A DNA stretch of 64,000 nucleotides from Rhizobium leguminosarum bv. trifolii WSM2297 (GTDB taxonomy: Bacteria > Pseudomonadota > Alphaproteobacteria > Rhizobiales > Rhizobiaceae). Where the stretch lies: contig NZ_JH719395.1 of assembly GCF_000271845.1 (NCBI RefSeq), positions 3,916,361-3,980,360 on the forward strand, written 5' to 3'. Within the stretch, counting starts at the first letter, position 1. Every line of letters starts with the position of its first letter. This document shows positions 27,136 to 37,632 of this stretch, one piece after another. The position numbers and the translations under genes were made by a program. The notes under the pieces are model-generated. The model was given only the letters and a program-made list of their open reading frames with translations. It was not told the DNA's origin and did not search any database.

Positions 27136-28668
27136 ATGGTCGCGCGTGTCAGTACGGTGGCATTTCAGGGCATCGAAGGTGTGCCGGTCGAGGTCCAGGT
27201 CATGGTCGCGCCCGGCAAGATCGGCATGCAGATCGTCGGCCTGCCCGATAAGGCGGTGGCCGAAAGCCGCGAGCGTGTGCAGGCGGCCCTTCACGCCTCC
27301 GGTCTGACCCTGCCGGCAAAACGGGTGACCGTCAATCTGGCGCCGGCCGATCTGCCGAAAGAGGGCTCGCATTTCGATCTCCCCATCGCGCTCGCGCTGA
27401 TGGCCGCCCTCGGCGCCATTCCCGCCGATGCGCTGTCGGATTTTGTCGTTGTCGGCGAACTCAACCTCGACGGCACGATCGCCGCCATATCAGGCGCGCT
27501 GCCGGCCGCAATCGGCGCCAATGCGCTCGGCAAGGGGCTGATCTGCCCGGCCGAAAGCGGCTCCGAAGCCGCCTGGGCAGGCGCCGACGTCGATATCCTC
27601 GCACCCCGCAGCCTGATTGCCCTTGCCAATCACTTCCGCGGCACCCAGGTGCTCTCCCGGCCGGAAGCGTCGATCCGCGCCAATGCCGCCAATCTGCCGG
27701 ATCTGACCGAGATCAAGGGCCAGGAAAGCGCCAAGCGCGCGCTTGAGGTGGCGGCGGCCGGCGGCCACAATCTGCTGATGGTCGGACCTCCCGGCTCCGG
27801 CAAGTCGATGCTGGCCTCAAGGCTGCCGTCGATCCTGCCGCCGCTTTCGGCAGCCGAGCTGCTCGAGGTTTCGATGGTCCATTCGATTGCCGGCCAGCTC
27901 ACCGGCGGCAAACTCTCCGATCGCCGGCCGTTTCGCACCCCGCATCATTCCGCCACCATGGCAGCACTTGTCGGTGGCGGGTTGCGGGCCCGGCCGGGCG
28001 AAGCCTCGCTTGCCCATCACGGCGTGCTCTTCCTCGACGAGTTTCCGGAATTCACCCCGCAGGCGCTGGATGCGCTGCGCCAGCCGCTCGAAGGCGGCGA
28101 ATGCGTCATTGCCCGCGCCAATCACCGCGTCTCCTATCCCGCCAAATTCCAGCTGATCGCGGCGATGAACCCCTGCCGCTGCGGCATGGCCGGCGAACCC
28201 GGCCATAGCTGCGCCCGCGGCCCGCGCTGCATGAGCGATTACCAAGCCCGCATCTCCGGACCGCTAATGGACCGCATCGATATCCGCATCGACGTGCCGG
28301 CCGTCTCCGCCGCCGATCTGATCCGGCCGATGGCCGCCGAGACCAGCGCCGACGTCGCCCGCCGCGTCGCCCGCGCCCGTGAAATCCAGCAGCAGCGCTT
28401 CGAAGCTGCCGGCGCCAAGGGCATCGGCACCAACGCCCGCTGCTCCACCGCAATGATCGAGAAACTCGCCGAACCCGACGCCGGCGGCCTGCAGCTCTTG
28501 CGCGACGCCGCCGAAAAAATGAAATTCTCCGCCCGCGGCTACCACCGCGTCCTCAAGGTCGCCCGCACGCTGGCCGATCTCGACGGCAAACCGACGGTGG
28601 GTCGTTTGCATCTGGCCGAAGCGATTTCTTACAGGATCGCCGGCGAAAGGCTGACGGCAGCGGCGTAA
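27136..28668 (+). CDS. comM: YifB/ComM family Mg-chelatase-like AAA ATPase
   Basis: A 510-aa protein of the Mg-chelatase-like family. ComM of naturally competent bacteria is a hexameric helicase that promotes branch migration in recombination. Domains: N-terminal Lon-S16-like part (VPVEVQVMVAPGKIGMQIVGLPDKAVAESRERV seen as two blocks), AAA core with Walker A VGPPGSGKSML, Walker B GVLFLDEFPEF and sensor region AAMNPCRCG, then a Cys-containing insertion (GHSCARGPRCMSDYQARISGP) and a C-terminal Mg-chelatase C domain. AAGGGG precedes the ATG at 27136. Confidence 0.92.
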   Translation: MVARVSTVAFQGIEGVPVEVQVMVAPGKIGMQIVGLPDKAVAESRERVQAALHASGLTLPAKRVTVNLAPADLPKEGSHFDLPIALALMAALGAIPADALSDFVVVGELNLDGTIAAISGALPAAIGANALGKGLICPAESGSEAAWAGADVDILAPRSLIALANHFRGTQVLSRPEASIRANAANLPDLTEIKGQESAKRALEVAAAGGHNLLMVGPPGSGKSMLASRLPSILPPLSAAELLEVSMVHSIAGQLTGGKLSDRRPFRTPHHSATMAALVGGGLRARPGEASLAHHGVLFLDEFPEFTPQALDALRQPLEGGECVIARANHRVSYPAKFQLIAAMNPCRCGMAGEPGHSCARGPRCMSDYQARISGPLMDRIDIRIDVPAVSAADLIRPMAAETSADVARRVARAREIQQQRFEAAGAKGIGTNARCSTAMIEKLAEPDAGGLQLLRDAAEKMKFSARGYHRVLKVARTLADLDGKPTVGRLHLAEAISYRIAGERLTAAA

Positions 28669-28766
28669 GCGGAAGGGCAATTGCTGACTCGAATCTGACT
28701 GCGCCCCTTGGAAACCCCGCCGATTCAAGACAAAATCATCCCGCTCTAGCTTTTTCGGGGACTCTG

Positions 28767-29237
28767 ATGGAAAACCACGAGCCGTTTTTACGCGAGGCGA
28801 TTGCGCTCTCGAAATCCGCCATGGAACGCGGCGACGAACCGTTTGGCTCGGTGCTGGTGAAGGACGGCGTCATCCTGCGCGCCGAAAACAGCGTCTTCAC
28901 CGGCCACGACATGACCAACCACGCCGAGATGAATCTGGTTAAACTGGCGGCGCAGCATTACGACACTGCTTTTCTCGCTGACTGCACGCTCTACACCAGC
29001 ACGGAACCGTGCGCGATGTGCTCCGGGGCGATTTACTGGTCGGGCATCGGGCGGATAGTGTTTGCCTGCTCTGAAACGCGGCTTGGCGAGATCGCCGGGA
29101 TCGGGTTGAACGTGCCGAGCCGGGCGGTGTTGCAAACCGGCGCACGCGTTGTCACTGTGGTTGGCCCAACGAACCTCGAAGACGAAGCCGCCGAAATACA
29201 TCAGGAATTCTGGCCGAAGCATCTGGGCAAGGCTTGA
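28767..29237 (+). CDS. Nucleoside/guanine deaminase, CDA-fold zinc enzyme
   Basis: A 156-aa cytidine-deaminase-fold enzyme. The zinc site is complete: HAEMN (His plus catalytic Glu) and TEPCAMCSGAIYW (PCxxC). The pattern is close to guanine deaminase GuaD and tRNA adenosine deaminase TadA; the C-terminal extension with EIHQEFWPKHL is more like the free-base or nucleoside deaminases. Substrate not certain. It lies downstream of comM without overlap and has no partner. Confidence 0.85.
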   Translation: MENHEPFLREAIALSKSAMERGDEPFGSVLVKDGVILRAENSVFTGHDMTNHAEMNLVKLAAQHYDTAFLADCTLYTSTEPCAMCSGAIYWSGIGRIVFACSETRLGEIAGIGLNVPSRAVLQTGARVVTVVGPTNLEDEAAEIHQEFWPKHLGKA

Positions 29238-29313
29238 GCCTAGGACTCATTGATTAAAGAGGGGCAGCTATGATGGGTGCACCCGCACAGTGTGCCCCTC
29301 GCTCTTCAATCGC

Positions 29314-29397
29314 CGTCATCCTCGGCCTTGTGCCGAGGGCCTGCTGCGTATGATATTGACCGGCGCAGATGCTTAGGGCCCAAGCCCGAGCATGACG
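29314..29397. repeat. Degenerate palindromic intergenic element (RIME-like)
   Basis: The left arm CGTCATCCTCGGCCTTGTGC (29314-29333) and the right arm GGGCCCAAGCCCGAGCATGACG (29376-29397, part of it given) are imperfect inverted repeats separated by about 42 bases. The sequence resembles the common rhizobial motif in which a CCTCGGG-type arm is repeated in inverse. It sits between convergent genes, where such elements are common. Confidence 0.5.
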
Positions 29398-29492
29398 ATA
29401 GAGGAGTTGGCCAAAGGTCTGAAGGTGGACGCCGAAGCGCGCCGATACTCCTTGAGATCAATTGACCGGGAACGCCCCGGCCAAAGCCAATC

Positions 29493-30455
<963 letters not shown>

Positions 30456-30598
30456 GAGTGCCTCCCTTTGAAATCCTGTTCGTAAAATCGAGGAGGAGAA
30501 TAGGGTCAAAGGCGTGAAGAGGCCAGACCGCGTTCATGCCGGCGGAGCGGGGTGCGGAGAAAAAACCTTTGGAAACCGCTTCTTGCCGAATGTTTATT

Positions 30599-31216
30599 TC
30601 AGGCCGCCCGGGTGGCGATGAAGGCCGCCGTGCCGGCGAGGATGCCGGCCGCGACCCGATTCAGCACCTGCAAGGCGCGTGGCTTTTTCAGCATCGTCCG
30701 GGCCCGCGAGGCAAGCAGCATGTAGGGCACCAGTACGACGATCAGCACCACGAAGGTGACGGCGAGCAGCATCGCGTAGTCGCTGAGGCCGATATTACCG
30801 ATATCGATCAGCGTCGGTGCCAGCGCGACATAAAACAGCATGGTCTTCGGATTGCCGAGCGTCACCAAGAGGCCCGAGAGAAAGGATAGGCCGATATTGC
30901 TGGATTTCTTCGCCGCGATATCCTGCGGCAGCAGTCCCGCCGTCCATAGTTTCCAGGCGATATAGCCGAGATAGAGTGCGCCGGCGATCTTGATGACGAT
31001 GAAGACCTCGGTGAAGGTCTGCGCCACGAAGGCAAGGCCGAGGATGACGGCGGTGAGGTAGGTCATGTCGCCGAGCACCAGGCCGAGACCCATGAAGAAA
31101 GTCTCGCGGAAATTCGAGCCGAGCGCGCGTGCGACGATCGCGGTGATCCCGGGTCCCGGAATGGCGGCGGCGATGAACAGTGCTCCGGCATAGGCGATGA
31201 GGGCGGTAAGGCTCAT
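30599..31216 (-). CDS. LysE/RhtB family amino-acid exporter
   Basis: A 205-aa membrane protein with six hydrophobic segments. The N-terminal AAAIPGPGITAIVARALG, the GLGLVLGDMTYL segment and the GLLVTLGNPKTMLFYVAL block are typical for LysE/RhtB exporters, which remove amino acids such as homoserine, threonine or lysine. Single gene; the region before it contains only a short leader. Confidence 0.9.
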   Translation of the reverse strand: MSLTALIAYAGALFIAAAIPGPGITAIVARALGSNFRETFFMGLGLVLGDMTYLTAVILGLAFVAQTFTEVFIVIKIAGALYLGYIAWKLWTAGLLPQDIAAKKSSNIGLSFLSGLLVTLGNPKTMLFYVALAPTLIDIGNIGLSDYAMLLAVTFVVLIVVLVPYMLLASRARTMLKKPRALQVLNRVAAGILAGTAAFIATRAA

Positions 31217-31447
31217 CTTTCATATCCATTGGATTGCGTGAACTCTCTATAGGCACGCATTGCGGTGTCATCAATGCTTCGGCGCTGATCGGTCCATCAC
31301 CATGAGGAATAGGTCTGCGGCACCATGATCCACTTGGAAAGCGATCCGGCCTTGCTAGTTTTCCCTCTGCACCCGCCCCATCCTCATTCCTTGCACGTTT
31401 GAGGACACGCGGCGCTGTCGAGATTTTCATCACCAAGGAGAGAATGG

Positions 31448-31966
31448 ATGTCCCCGACCTCAGCCGAAACCCGCAGGCTTTCGCCGCTCAAGACGCCCAC
31501 CAGCCTGTCGACCAACGCCGTCACCGATATTTCGGCAGCGTTGACCGCCCTGCTTGCCGATGTCTTCACGCTTTATCTGAAAACCAAGAACTTCCACTGG
31601 CACATGTCCGGCCCGCATTTCCGCGACTACCACCTGCTGCTCGACGAGCAGGCAGAGCAGATCTTCGCCATGACCGACGACATTGCCGAGCGCGCCCGCA
31701 AGATCGGCGGCGTGACGCTGCGCTCCATCGGCCAGATCGCTCGCCAGCAGCGCATCGCCGACAATGACGCGGATTTCGTCACGGCCGAGGACATGCTGTC
31801 GGAACTGCGCGAGGATAACGGTCAGCTCGTTTCGCTGCTGCGTGAGGTGCACGATCTCTGCGACGAGCACAATGATGTCGCAACCGCCAGTCTGATCGAG
31901 AACTGGATCGACGAGTCCGAACGTCGCACCTGGTTCCTGTTTGAAACGACCCGGCCGCAGAAATAA
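31448..31966 (+). CDS. dps: Dps family DNA-protecting ferritin-like protein
   Basis: A 172-aa Dps that stores iron as a 12-mer and protects DNA from oxidative damage. The intersubunit ferroxidase site is present: TKNFHWHMSGPHFRD (His 50 and neighbours) and LLLDEQAEQ with Asp 66 and Glu 70. The N-terminal tail of about 25 residues contains Arg and Lys. AAGGAGAGA precedes the ATG at 31448. The 231-base leader contains TTGCAC-type sequences but no certain OxyR or Fur-family box. Confidence 0.93.
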   Translation: MSPTSAETRRLSPLKTPTSLSTNAVTDISAALTALLADVFTLYLKTKNFHWHMSGPHFRDYHLLLDEQAEQIFAMTDDIAERARKIGGVTLRSIGQIARQQRIADNDADFVTAEDMLSELREDNGQLVSLLREVHDLCDEHNDVATASLIENWIDESERRTWFLFETTRPQK

Positions 31967-32011
31967 TATTGGCAGCCGGGCGCGGTGTCATCTGTGCGGC
32001 GCGCCCGCCTC

Positions 32012-32914
32012 TCAGCTCTGAAGCGCTCTCGGCCGCAGCCATCTCGGGCTCCAGCCGAGGTTCATGCCGGCGGCGGCAATGAGGATGATGGCGGCGCCTG
32101 CGACCTGCATCGGCTGCAGCGCGTGGCCGAAGGCCAGCCGGTCGACAAGGATGGCCGCGATCGGATAGAGGAAGGAGAGCGCGCCTGTCAGATGTGTCGG
32201 CAGCCTCTGGATGGCGCCGTAGAGCAGCACATACATCAGTCCGGTATGGACGACGCCGACGGTAATGAGGATCGCCCATGTCCCCGCATCCGCGGGCGGA
32301 TGGGAAAAGTCAGTCATCGGCGCCAGCATCAGCATGCCGGTTGCGACCTGGATCAGCGCGATCAGATGCGGCGGCGTGCCTTTCAGCCATTTCGCGGCAA
32401 GCGCTGCCAGCGCGTAGAAGAAGGCCGCACCCAGCGCCATCAAGATGCCGAGGCCGTAGCCGTCGAAGGTATTGCCGCTCCCACCCGGTTTCGCCTGGAC
32501 GATCGCCACCATGCCGGCGAAAGCGAGCGCCAGCCAGAACAGCTTGGTGGCGGTGATCTTTTCGCCGAGAAACAGTGCGCCGAGCATCAGCAGCATGAAG
32601 GGCTGGGTGTTGTAGACCGTCGTGGCGATCGAGATCGTCGCATGCGAATAGGACGCAAACAGCAGCAGCCAGTTCAACACGATGGCGACGCCGCCGAAGA
32701 CGGCAATGCCGAAGGTGCGCAGGGTGAGGATACCGGGCCGCAACAGCCCGAGAGCCCCGCATATGACGAGCAGGGTCAGCGCGCCGAACAGGCAGCGCCA
32801 GAAGACCACACCGCTGACCGGCTGGCCCGACATGACCACGAACCAGCCGATCGTCCCCGAGATCAGCATCGCTGCCGTCATTTCCGCTGTGCCCCTTTTG
32901 ATGTCGCTGCTCAT
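32012..32914 (-). CDS. EamA/DMT superfamily transporter
   Basis: About 300 aa with ten hydrophobic segments in two EamA repeats (residues near 10-140 and 150-290). EamA proteins export amino acids or other metabolites. The start at 32914 (ATG AGC AGC GAC) has GGAGG 6 bases upstream; ATG 32938 is less likely. It is divergent from an Lrp-type regulator with a 112-base gap, a frequent exporter-regulator arrangement, so the Lrp protein probably controls it. Confidence 0.9.
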   Translation of the reverse strand: MSSDIKRGTAEMTAAMLISGTIGWFVVMSGQPVSGVVFWRCLFGALTLLVICGALGLLRPGILTLRTFGIAVFGGVAIVLNWLLLFASYSHATISIATTVYNTQPFMLLMLGALFLGEKITATKLFWLALAFAGMVAIVQAKPGGSGNTFDGYGLGILMALGAAFFYALAALAAKWLKGTPPHLIALIQVATGMLMLAPMTDFSHPPADAGTWAILITVGVVHTGLMYVLLYGAIQRLPTHLTGALSFLYPIAAILVDRLAFGHALQPMQVAGAAIILIAAAGMNLGWSPRWLRPRALQS

Positions 32915-33026
32915 GATCGCCTCCGTTTTCAATGACATCAGAATATTGCGGCGACGAACGATTTTATATAATCATAGAAAGGAGTATAATCAAAATCTCC
33001 TAATCATATGAGGAAAGACGGACGTT

Positions 33027-33491
33027 ATGCCTAATGATGTGCAATCGCTCGACGAAACAGATCAGGCCATTCTGGAAGCGCTGGCCGGCAACGCCCGTAT
33101 CTCGCTGAAGGAGCTGGCGCAGCAGGTGGGGCTTTCCTCGCCAAGCGCTGCCGAGCGCCTGCGGCGGCTGGAGGAGCGCGGCGTCATCAAGGCCTTCACC
33201 ATCGATCTCGATCCTGCCGCCGTCGGTTATCCCCTGCAGGCGATCGTCCGCGTTCGCCCGTTGCCGGGACAGCTGCACATCGTCGAGCGGCTGATCCAGG
33301 AAATTCCCGAAATCGTCGAATGCGACAAGGTGACCGGCGAGGATTGTTTTATCGCCCGCCTGGTGATCCGCTCGATGGCGGAACTCGATGGCCTCCTCGA
33401 CAGGGTTGCAGAACGGGCGGAGACCAACACCGCGATGATCAAAGCCTCGCCCGTCAAACGCCGCCTGCCGCCGCTTTCACGGAAAAAGTAA
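33027..33491 (+). CDS. Lrp/AsnC family transcriptional regulator
   Basis: A 154-aa regulator with an N-terminal winged helix (LDETDQAILEALAGNARISLKEL in two parts; QQVGLSSPSAAERLRRLEERG) and a C-terminal RAM/AsnC effector domain (VRVRPLPGQLHIVERL, CDKVTGEDCFIARLVI). It is divergent from the EamA transporter and probably responds to an amino acid. Confidence 0.92.
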   Translation: MPNDVQSLDETDQAILEALAGNARISLKELAQQVGLSSPSAAERLRRLEERGVIKAFTIDLDPAAVGYPLQAIVRVRPLPGQLHIVERLIQEIPEIVECDKVTGEDCFIARLVIRSMAELDGLLDRVAERAETNTAMIKASPVKRRLPPLSRKK

Positions 33492-33509
33492 ATCGGCGAA
33501 CATGCCCTT

Positions 33510-33612
33510 GGAGCAATTCCAGGAAAACTGCGAAGCGGTTTTCCGTCCGCAATTGCGTAAACACAAAAGGTTAGAGCGGTACTGCGCTTCCGTGAAAACC
33601 TGAACCGCTCTA
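33510..33612. repeat. Degenerate rhizobial intergenic repeat, copy B
   Basis: GGAGCAATTCCAGGAAAACT followed by GCGAAGCGGTTTTCCGTCCG parallels the copy at 1063-1145. The second part contains TTAGAGCGGT and the inverse ACCTGAACCGCTCTAG, so it can fold back. It covers the gap between the Lrp gene and the end of the broken GNAT gene. Confidence 0.5.
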
Positions 33613-34498
33613 GAAATCCGTCATCGGCGACAGCATCGCCGGAAATTGCGGAGCCTCATTGCCGAGCCCGCGCAGCATCAGCACTGTGCCGCTCTCCACC
33701 GGCTGCGGCGCGCCCGCCCAGTCGAGCTTGTCGGGACGGAAAAGCACCGGGCGCGATCTTCAGCTCGCCGAGGATTGCTGCAAGCGTCGGGATTTCCGCC
33801 GCCACGACATCGACAAGGCTGAAGCGACCCGCCTTATCCATCTTCCAGGCGACTACCGCTCGCATGTCTTCAATGAAGCTGACGCGGACATCGGGATCGA
33901 GCTGGGTGTTGATGAGAAACATGGCTGCGTTCGCCGCGACCGAGAGCGACGTCGAAACCGGGCTTCGTGCCTTCAGCAGCGATTGCAGCAGGGCAAGATC
34001 ATCCGCATTGGTCGGCGCAAGCAGCCGGGCAGGTCCGGCGAAAACCGCAGGGTCTGGTGCCGCTCCCCCATATCGATGCTGCGCTATCGCGCGAAAACTG
34101 TAGGCTTCGTAGAGCGACGGCTTGTCGGTAAAAAGGATGACGGCTTCAAAACCCTGCCGCTCGCACCAGTTAAGCGCTTTCGCCGTCAAGTCCCGGTAGA
34201 GCCCGCGGCCACGCCATGCCGGCCGCACCGCACCCGATTGCAGCCCGGCGGCATGGACGATCCGGCCGTTCAGGACGAAGGGCAGCGCAAAGGCCGAGAT
34301 ATTGGCCGCAAGCTCGCCCTTCGCATCGAACCAGCCGAACGGCATGCTGGTGGAATCAGGGCCGCCGAGCTGCTGCAGCGGGCCGATATCGATGCCGAAA
34401 ATATCCTTGAGCAGACAGACCAAGGCCGCCCAGCCGGCCGGGTCGCCGAAGTAATCCTGCCGGAAGCTCAGGCCGGCGCTGTCGAGGCGATTTGCCAT
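33610..34498 (-). pseudogene. GNAT family N-acetyltransferase, frameshifted near its 3' end
   Basis: The main frame from ATG 34498 to about 33750 encodes a GNAT protein: AAGLQSGAVRPAWRGRGLYRDL is the acetyl-CoA loop (V-x-x-x-x-RGRGL) and the second half is an SCP2-like or duplicated domain. After ELKIAP the frame goes to a low-complexity Arg/Ala tail ending at 33656. The adjacent frame continues with sensible sequence VLFRPDKLDWAGAPQPVESG, then VLMLRGLGNEAPQFPAML and ends in TDF at 33610. The two frames differ by one base (one inserted or two lost near 33750). Whether it is a real mutation or a sequencing error cannot be decided. Confidence 0.75.
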
Positions 34499-34623
34499 GA
34501 GAGGATGTCTCGCAAAAGTGTGCAGCGGTGCTTGAACCAAGATTGATGTGACGCGCTTACGAATCCGCGATCGACGGTATACCGCAAGGGAATGCGAGGC
34601 GGCCTCGACCAATCCCGAGGTCC

Positions 34624-35394
34624 TTATTTCCCTTCAGCGAGAGCGCCTTTCAAACACTTCCCAAGTTGCTCTTTTTTATCGATGAGAGATCTGCATTCGC
34701 GAATGGCATATGCTGCCGCCATTTCGGCATTAATCCTAAACCCCGGAATTCTTTCGGGATTGAAAGTCGTAGCATCTCGGCCAAAGGCATCCGTAACTCC
34801 GACCGACTGTAGTAGGACTCCATAAAGGCAGCCCACCGGATTGATGTCGCGGTCTACTAGCACATTGATAATCGGGTTTCCCACTCGGCTCTCGTGATAA
34901 CATGTCGACGTGTCCGGTTTGCTTCGGAGCGTATCTATATCGTGTACTGCTATTTGGCCCAATTTTGCCAATTTAAGCGCGTCACGATCAATGAATACGT
35001 CGAGTATCTGAGTATTTGACGGCTGGTTCTGATCACCGAAGGGCACATATGGCACAGCAGACGAGTAATCTATGGATCGACTGGCATTGAGATTGATACT
35101 GATCTCCGCGTAAGCGCTGATCGCAGAGAAGACGCGCAAAAGCTCAATCTGAAAAGATTGAATACTGCTCCTCTCCATACCCTTCACATTGAAGACGATG
35201 TTGATGTCGATTGGCTTGTCGACGTCGAGGATCGGCGTTGTCGATTTCGCCATGGCAAACGCGACGATCTCTTCCAAAGACAAAGATGAGCGAATCGACT
35301 GGAGCTTTGTTGAATCGATCGCAAGCGTCGGTGTCCCAATCAGCGCTGCAGCCAGAGCCGCAACCACGCCCCATGACGTTCTCTGAAATGACAT
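34624..35394 (-). CDS. Exported protein of unknown function, atypical composition
   Basis: A 256-aa protein with a signal peptide (WGVVAALAAALIGTPTLA). The rest is predicted globular with four cysteines, including CYHESR and GCLYGVLLQSVGVTDAFG; the latter is distantly like the C-terminal Cys block of DUF2927 proteins, which is only a suggestion. GGGAG precedes ATG 35394. The gene is clearly less GC-rich than its neighbours and uses codons such as ATA, TTA-type and AGA-like ones that are rare around it, so recent transfer is possible. No neighbour helps with function. Confidence 0.6.
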   Translation of the reverse strand: MSFQRTSWGVVAALAAALIGTPTLAIDSTKLQSIRSSLSLEEIVAFAMAKSTTPILDVDKPIDINIVFNVKGMERSSIQSFQIELLRVFSAISAYAEISINLNASRSIDYSSAVPYVPFGDQNQPSNTQILDVFIDRDALKLAKLGQIAVHDIDTLRSKPDTSTCYHESRVGNPIINVLVDRDINPVGCLYGVLLQSVGVTDAFGRDATTFNPERIPGFRINAEMAAAYAIRECRSLIDKKEQLGKCLKGALAEGK

Positions 35395-35466
35395 AAACGC
35401 TCCCAACAAACGCTGCTCTTTTCGCCTCAGCAACCGACCAGTCGCCTCGATGTTCGACCTGCTCGA

Positions 35467-35937
35467 CTACACACCAGTAGAGCCGAAGCCGCCGGCGCCG
35501 CGTGTCGTCTCGCTTGCGGCTGCACTTTCGGCCACCCGCATTTGGGTTACCGGCGCAATCACCATCTGGGCGATGCGCATGCCGCGCTCGATGACAAAGG
35601 GTTCGTCGCCGAGATTGACGAGCAGCACCTTCACCTCGCCGCGATAATCGCTGTCGACGGTGCCTGGTGTATTCAGGCAGGTGATGCCGTTTTTGAAGGC
35701 AAGACCGGAGCGCGGCCGCACCTGGCCTTCGAAACCCTCGGGGATTTCGAAGATGAAGCCGGTCGGCACCAGCGCCCGTTGGCCGGGCGAAAGCGTCAGC
35801 GGCGTGGCCCCGTCGATGGCGGCGCGCAGGTCCATGCCGGCCGCCCCCTTGCTTTCATAGGCAGGCAGGTCGAGGCCTTCGCCATTGGCCAGGCGGATGA
35901 GGTTCAGTGTCGGGCGGGTGTCGTGATGAATGGTCAT
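35467..35937 (-). CDS. dut: dUTP diphosphatase Dut
   Basis: Trimeric dUTPase that hydrolyses dUTP to dUMP and keeps uracil out of DNA. The five motifs appear in order in 156 aa: [48 protein letters not shown] and the C-terminal [10 protein letters not shown], the P-loop-like arm. In related rhizobia dut is near coaBC; here about 9 kb separate them. Confidence 0.96.
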   Translation of the reverse strand: MTIHHDTRPTLNLIRLANGEGLDLPAYESKGAAGMDLRAAIDGATPLTLSPGQRALVPTGFIFEIPEGFEGQVRPRSGLAFKNGITCLNTPGTVDSDYRGEVKVLLVNLGDEPFVIERGMRIAQMVIAPVTQMRVAESAAASETTRGAGGFGSTGV

Positions 35938-36027
35938 GGCCCATTACTTTGTGCGGGGAAGAGCAAGGTCAATTGCAAAGCCGGGCTTTAATCGCTAGAT
36001 ACGCGGCAATTCCACAGGATTCACAGT

Positions 36028-37611
36028 ATGGCCGAAAGTCTCGCCGAGGCGGTTTCCCGCCGCCGCACATTCGCTATTATCGCCCACCCGGACGCGGGCA
36101 AGACGACGCTCACCGAAAAGCTGCTGCTGTTCGGCGGCGCCATTCAGCTTGCCGGCGAAGTCAAGGCGAAAAAGGATCGCATGCAGACCCGCTCCGACTG
36201 GATGAAGATCGAGCGCGAGCGCGGCATCTCCGTCGTCACCTCGGTGATGACCTTCGAATATAACGACAACGTCTTCAACATCCTCGATACCCCCGGTCAC
36301 GAGGATTTCGCCGACGACACCTATCGCACGCTGACGGCCGTCGACGCGGCCGTCATGGTCATCGATGCCGCCAAGGGTATCGAGCCGCGCACGCTGAAGC
36401 TCTTCGAAGTCTGCCGCATGCGCGACATCCCGATCATCACCTTCATCAACAAGATGGACCGCGAAAGCCGCGATCCCTTCGAGATCCTCGACGAGGTGGA
36501 AGAGAAGCTGGCGCTGGATACCGCGCCGATCACCTGGCCGATCGGCCGCTCGAAGACCTTCTGCGGCTCCTACAATATTGCCGCCAACACGGTGCGCGGC
36601 TCGGATACCGAAGTCGAGGGAACGCCGGTCAACGGCCCGCAGAGCGTTGCCGGCCGGCTGCCGGAAAACGAGCGCCAGGCCTTCGTCGAGGAAACCGAAC
36701 TGGCGATCGAGGCCTGCCGCCCCTTCGACCGCGAGTCCTTCCTGGAAGGCCATATGACGCCGGTGTTTTTCGGCTCGGCGCTGCGCAATTTCGGCGTTCG
36801 CGACCTCATCAACGCGCTCGGCGAGTTCGCGCCGCCGCCGCGTGATCAGGTTGCCGACATCAGGACCGTGCATGCGACCGACGACAAGATGACGGCCTTC
36901 GTCTTCAAGATCCAGGCCAACATGGACCCTAACCATCGTGACCGCATCGCCTTTGCCCGCATCTGCTCCGGGAAGCTCGAGCGCGGTATGAAGGCGAGGC
37001 TGGCCCGCACCGGCAAGCAGCTCGGCCTGACGGCGCCGCAATTCTTCTTCGCCTCGCAGCGCCAGCTCGCCGACACCGCCTATGCCGGCGATGTCGTCGG
37101 CATTCCCAACCACGGCACGCTCCGCATCGGCGATACGCTGACCGAAGGCGAATCGCTGGTCTTCCAGGGCGTGCCGAACTTCTCGCCGGAAATCCTGCGC
37201 CGCGTGCGTCTCGAAGATGCGATGAAGGCGAAGAAGCTCAAGGAGGCCCTTCAGCAGATGGCAGAGGAAGGCGTCGTTCAGCTGTTCTCGCCGGAAGACG
37301 GCTCGCCGGCGATCGTCGGCGTCGTCGGCGCCCTGCAGCTCGACGTTCTGAAGGAGCGGCTGATGGCCGAATACGGCCTGCCGGTCTCATTCGAAATGTC
37401 GCGCTTCTCCGTCTGCCGCTGGATCTCGGCCGACCAGCCGGCCGATTTGGAAAAATTCCTCACCGTCAAGCGCGGCGATATCGCCCGAGATCTCGACGGC
37501 GATCCGGTCTTCCTCGCCCAGGACGGTTTCTCGCTGCGTTACGAATCGGAACGCCATCCGGCGATCAAGATGGTCGCCATCAAGGAATATCACGCCGCCA
37601 AGGCGGCGTGA
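36028..37611 (+). CDS. prfC: Peptide chain release factor 3
   Basis: GTPase that removes RF1/RF2 from the ribosome after termination, 527 aa. The G domain has IAHPDAGKTTLTEKLL (G1), GISVVTSV (G2), DTPGHEDFADDTYR (G3), and INKMDRESRDP (G4). The insert AGEVKAKKDRMQTRSDWMKIE is typical of RF3 rather than EF-G. Domain III at the C-terminus ends the protein. Single gene. Confidence 0.96.
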   Translation: MAESLAEAVSRRRTFAIIAHPDAGKTTLTEKLLLFGGAIQLAGEVKAKKDRMQTRSDWMKIERERGISVVTSVMTFEYNDNVFNILDTPGHEDFADDTYRTLTAVDAAVMVIDAAKGIEPRTLKLFEVCRMRDIPIITFINKMDRESRDPFEILDEVEEKLALDTAPITWPIGRSKTFCGSYNIAANTVRGSDTEVEGTPVNGPQSVAGRLPENERQAFVEETELAIEACRPFDRESFLEGHMTPVFFGSALRNFGVRDLINALGEFAPPPRDQVADIRTVHATDDKMTAFVFKIQANMDPNHRDRIAFARICSGKLERGMKARLARTGKQLGLTAPQFFFASQRQLADTAYAGDVVGIPNHGTLRIGDTLTEGESLVFQGVPNFSPEILRRVRLEDAMKAKKLKEALQQMAEEGVVQLFSPEDGSPAIVGVVGALQLDVLKERLMAEYGLPVSFEMSRFSVCRWISADQPADLEKFLTVKRGDIARDLDGDPVFLAQDGFSLRYESERHPAIKMVAIKEYHAAKAA

Positions 37612-37632
37612 CCGCCATAGAAGTCCAGTTAT

